In this document: positions 15,180-18,107 of the stretch, piece after piece | Numbering within the stretch: the first letter of the stretch is position 1 | How the letters are laid out: each line of letters starts with the position of its first letter | Source: Butyrivibrio sp. | GTDB lineage: Bacteria > Bacillota_A > Clostridia > Lachnospirales > Lachnospiraceae | Direction of reading: 5' to 3' | Length of the DNA: 18,107 bases | Assembly: GCF_024699075.1 (NCBI RefSeq) | Contig: NZ_JAILQF010000182.1 | Coordinates: forward strand, 1-18,107 | Translations under genes and position numbers: made by a program | The notes under the pieces: model-generated | Told to the model about the DNA's origin: nothing | What the model saw: only the letters and a program-made list of their open reading frames with translations | Databases searched by the model: none

Positions 15180-16297
15180 AACTTAGAAATGAAAACCTGG
15201 CAATATGGGTCTCTATAGGAGCAGCAATTATAATTGCCGGCATATTCGGATTTAGAGAATATAAAAAAAGAAAAGCTCTTTCAGCCGATGAAATGAGCAA
15301 ATACATGGGCTATGGTGCCATGTGGATGGTTGACAGTATGAAGGGCTACAGGGTCAGAAAAGTGATCCATACAGTTCTTAATGTAATAGGTATTGCAGGT
15401 ATTACAATGAGTATTTTGTCATCTGCATATCTTATGGGAAGACCTTCTTATACTGAAGAAGTAACAACAGGAGTACAGAGAAGAGACATTTTCCTTTGTC
15501 TTGATATATCATATTCACTTTATGCTCTTAATTATGATTTTGTAAGTAACTTAAAGAGTGTTGTTGAGGGACTTGACGGAGACAGAGTTGGTATTTCTAT
15601 ATATAACACTTCATCTGTTCTTTATATGCCGCTTACAGACGACAAGGAGTTCGCTTGCGAAAAGCTTGATGAACTCGAACAGTATTTTATCAATCAGAAC
15701 AGATATGTTGAATTATACGAAAAGTATTACGATGATATAACAGAAGAAGAGGAAGAGGAGTTTTACGAATTAATAGATGAACTTTTGGAATTTGAAGCCG
15801 GAGTTGCAGTTAATAGTGACAGGCTTGGAAGCTCACTTATTGGAGAAGGTCTTGCAACCTGTTTGTATGACTTCCCATCACTTGAAGATGAGGAGAGAAC
15901 AAGAATAATACTTATGGTAACTGATAATGCTGAAAATGCATATCAGAAGCCTATTGTAAGACTTCCGGAAGCTGCTGATCTTTGTGCCAAGAATGATGTT
16001 GTATTATTCAGTATATTCCCTCCGGAAGATACATTTGAAGAAATGAACTATGGATATGACTTTGATGAACTCAGCGATGAGCTGAGAGACTCAAGCGTTA
16101 AGACAGGCGGAGCTTTCTATATTGCTAATGATGATCTTGATACAAAAGGCATAGTCAGTGATATACAGTCACACGAAGCAATGCAGGTCGATGAGATTAC
16201 AGAGACGAGAACATATGATATGCCAAAGACACCATTCATTTTTATTATAGTAGGAATATGCGCACTGGCTGCTGCAAGAGCGGGAGGTGCATGTTGA
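15170..16297 (+). CDS. Membrane-anchored VWA domain protein, BatA-like
   Basis: A 375-residue protein with membrane helices at about 11-28 and 63-90, a VWA domain from about 105 to 330 and a third helix near 356-370. This is the BatA/BatB layout, in which the VWA domain sits between membrane segments. The metal-ion-dependent adhesion motif is intact: DISYS (112-116) in DIFLCLDISYSLYA. The strand ILMVTDNAEN carries the later acidic residue. An acidic stretch EEEEEEFYELIDELLEFE interrupts the domain. The start ATG lies inside the end of the previous gene, with GGTGG upstream as binding site. It probably forms a complex with the second VWA protein and the MoxR ATPase. Confidence 0.87.
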   Translation: MEIELRNENLAIWVSIGAAIIIAGIFGFREYKKRKALSADEMSKYMGYGAMWMVDSMKGYRVRKVIHTVLNVIGIAGITMSILSSAYLMGRPSYTEEVTTGVQRRDIFLCLDISYSLYALNYDFVSNLKSVVEGLDGDRVGISIYNTSSVLYMPLTDDKEFACEKLDELEQYFINQNRYVELYEKYYDDITEEEEEEFYELIDELLEFEAGVAVNSDRLGSSLIGEGLATCLYDFPSLEDEERTRIILMVTDNAENAYQKPIVRLPEAADLCAKNDVVLFSIFPPEDTFEEMNYGYDFDELSDELRDSSVKTGGAFYIANDDLDTKGIVSDIQSHEAMQVDEITETRTYDMPKTPFIFIIVGICALAAARAGGAC

Positions 16298-17316
16298 CAA
16301 CAAATCCTATACTTCCTATCATAGTTATCATTTTATTAATTGCACTTATCTTTGCGGGTCTTTTTATCGGTATCATAAGATCACATGTTGGTATTGGCAG
16401 GAAGATCATAGAAACAGTTATAACTGTTCTTATCTGTATCTGTATATATGTCATAAATTTAAGGGTCATGATACCGTCTAATGAAGCTACTGTAACGGTT
16501 CCAAGTCTTAATGTGCTTTTTGTTGTAGACTCAACTCTTAGCATGTGGGCGGAGGACTATGACGGTGATTCAAGCCGTTTGGACGGGACAAGGGAAGCTT
16601 GTAATGCTATTATGGATGAGCTGTCAGGTAGCTCTTTTGCCCTTATCTCTTTTACCAACGAGGCAGAAGTAAGAATTCCGCTTACTCCTGACAGACAGTC
16701 GATAACAGACGCACTTGACTATATGTACAAAGAAAGTAAGTATGCAGCAAAGGGAAGTAACTTAAACAGTGCTGTAGATGAAATGGACAGAATACTTACC
16801 CACATGAGATCAGAGTATGATTCAAGACAGACTATAGTATTCTTCTTCTCAGATGGAGAGGAAACCTATGAATCTGATGAGGATAAATCTTCAGAAGATG
16901 CAGATGATTCCAAGGAAGATGATGAAGATGGTGCTTCATCAGGTAGCGCTTATTCAGCATATTCAAAGCTTCTTGGCAAAGTAGATGGCGGAGCTGTTAT
17001 AGGTGTTGGATCTGAGGACGGAGCTACAATGACCGACAAAGATGGCAACGATATATATGATCCTCAGACTGGAGAACTCGCGGTTTCCTGCATTGGAGAG
17101 GATAGCCTTGAAACTATTGCTTCTAAGATCGGAGTAGAATACATTCACATGGAAGAAGTGGATGATATTGATGAAGTAGTTGAGGCGATTATTGCTGACG
17201 CTGCTTATGAAGCTGAACTTAGAGAAGATACTGAGAACAAAGAGGATACATATTATTATGTACTTCCTGTGCTTATGCTCCTTATGGTATCCGAGATTCT
17301 ATTATTTAGAAAGTAA
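16291..17316 (+). CDS. Second membrane-anchored VWA domain protein, BatB-like
   Basis: About 341 residues with N-terminal helices at about 7-29 and 40-58, a VWA domain from about 73 to 300 and a C-terminal helix at about 320-338. The adhesion motif reads DSTLS (80-84), with Thr where the first Ser is usual; a later FFSDGEE strand fits the fold. An insert extremely rich in Asp, Glu and Ser (about 191-212) follows that strand. The start is ambiguous: GGAGG (16283-16287) is 3 bases from the ATG at 16291 and 6 bases from the TTG at 16294; an open frame further upstream inside the previous gene is unlikely to be used. The gene overlaps the first VWA gene by 7 bases. Confidence 0.87.
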   Translation: MLTTNPILPIIVIILLIALIFAGLFIGIIRSHVGIGRKIIETVITVLICICIYVINLRVMIPSNEATVTVPSLNVLFVVDSTLSMWAEDYDGDSSRLDGTREACNAIMDELSGSSFALISFTNEAEVRIPLTPDRQSITDALDYMYKESKYAAKGSNLNSAVDEMDRILTHMRSEYDSRQTIVFFFSDGEETYESDEDKSSEDADDSKEDDEDGASSGSAYSAYSKLLGKVDGGAVIGVGSEDGATMTDKDGNDIYDPQTGELAVSCIGEDSLETIASKIGVEYIHMEEVDDIDEVVEAIIADAAYEAELREDTENKEDTYYYVLPVLMLLMVSEILLFRK

Positions 17317-17340
17317 TAGATAGTAAAAGAGGAATAATTA

Positions 17341-18107
17341 ATGAAAAAGGTAAAGTTTGGTTTTTTGGCTGCTGCATTTGTTATTGCACTTCTTGCCATG
17401 ATAATGTTATGTAGAATCGGAACCAACCACGTTTATGCTAAGATGGTTGATTCAGGAAATTATTATATACTTATGGAGAGCATGGAAGATGAAGAGCGCT
17501 ACACCAATATGGAAGAAAAAGTGCTTGAGTTTCTCCCTTATGATGCCTATATAATGGATTATAATCTTGCTAATGCTCATTACAAGAATGCAGATTATTC
17601 CAAGGCTCAGATTTATTATGAGAAGTGTCTTGAATTTGAGCTTCCACAGGATAGAGACTGCTCTGTCAGGATCAACCTTACAATGACCAAGATACAGCAG
17701 ATCGATTTTAATACGATCTATACAGGTTATGAGGCATTTAAGAATGATGAAGAGGTTGATAAAGAGGCTCTTATTGATAAAATAGATGAAGTAATAGACG
17801 AGCTTAAACAGGACAGAGAGATAATCACTGTTAATAACTGTGCCGGAGCTGAGGATGACAATGGTCATAGTCAGGAAGCCGAGAGTCTTAAAAAGGATAT
17901 TGATGATAAGATAAAAGAGCTCGAGGATATGAAAGAAGAGATCCAGAAGAAAATAGACGAAGAAAAGCAAGAGCAGCAACAGGATCAGCAAGAGCAGCAG
18001 GATAATAACGATCAAAATGAGGAAAATGATCAGAATCAGGATCAACAGGAAGAGAATGATCAAAATAGTGAAGAAGAGTCAGAACCTGATGATGTAAGTG
18101 ATGATCG
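17341..18107 (+). CDS. TPR-like membrane protein, BatC-like (cut by right edge)
   Basis: An open frame from the ATG at 17341 runs off the window with 255 residues and no stop. AGAGGA about 7 bases upstream supports the start. It begins with a membrane helix (about residues 6-24, FGFLAAAFVIALLAMIML), and the following Cys does not sit in a good lipobox. Residues 35-120 contain one or two helical pairs resembling TPR (NLANAHYKNADYSKAQIYYE). From about 195 the chain becomes a charged coiled stretch and then a tail made almost only of Gln, Asn, Asp and Glu. BatC proteins with TPR repeats and Q/N-rich tails occupy this place in Bat operons. A long frame on the other strand (17452-18063) is a shadow of this composition. 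Confidence 0.8.
   Translation, partial: MKKVKFGFLAAAFVIALLAMIMLCRIGTNHVYAKMVDSGNYYILMESMEDEERYTNMEEKVLEFLPYDAYIMDYNLANAHYKNADYSKAQIYYEKCLEFELPQDRDCSVRINLTMTKIQQIDFNTIYTGYEAFKNDEEVDKEALIDKIDEVIDELKQDREIITVNNCAGAEDDNGHSQEAESLKKDIDDKIKELEDMKEEIQKKIDEEKQEQQQDQQEQQDNNDQNEENDQNQDQQEENDQNSEEESEPDDVSDD

Noticed and set aside
17452..18063. 203-residue open frame on the minus strand, rich in Ile and Leu
   Set aside because: It is the complement of a Glu/Asp/Gln/Asn-rich coding region that has a proper start and binding site on the plus strand.

Overview
The window looks like the chromosome of a motile, low-GC, anaerobic Firmicute, most likely a Lachnospiraceae member of the Butyrivibrio/Roseburia type. 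This rests on A/T-rich codon use, strong GGAGG-type ribosome binding sites, TTG starts, a CheV chemotaxis adaptor with sigma-28-like promoter sequence, and the style of the protein families. The genus is an inference.

Layout. Positions 1-131 hold the start of a transposase (minus strand) and what looks like one end of an insertion sequence. cheV follows (332-1234), closed by a hairpin terminator. A second unit (1388-7106) reads in one direction with gaps of 3 to 37 bases: a degenerate sirtuin-like protein, a very large acidic membrane protein with tandem repeats, hisH, hisF and ung. Then come lysA (7386-8678) and a type Ic aspartate aminotransferase (8784-10094), a plausible pair around aspartate and lysine. 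A densely folded non-coding element (about 10101-10282) separates them from a XerD-like recombinase (10340-11227). A shared terminator lies between that gene and a convergent DAHP synthase gene (11336-12364, minus strand) with a palindrome-rich leader.

From 12757 to the right edge runs a compact operon: MoxR AAA+ ATPase, DUF58 protein, a small membrane protein, two membrane-anchored von Willebrand A proteins, and a TPR-like membrane protein cut by the window edge. This matches the Bat/MoxR (aerotolerance-type) arrangement, thought to act as a chaperone or assembly system at the membrane.

Most unusual points. (1) The 933-residue protein carries four copies of an LSPEEIAAMFAA motif that resembles the CheY-phosphate docking motif of FliM/FliN, and its gene lies one gene downstream of cheV. 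(2) The XerD-like protein lacks the HxxR histidine and the usual beta-hairpin lysine. (3) LysA departs from its family at the PLP-stacking and EPGR motifs. (4) The 3' ends of both ung and lysA are partly duplicated just beyond their stop codons. (5) There is a multi-hairpin element with possible terminal inverted repeats downstream of the aminotransferase gene.
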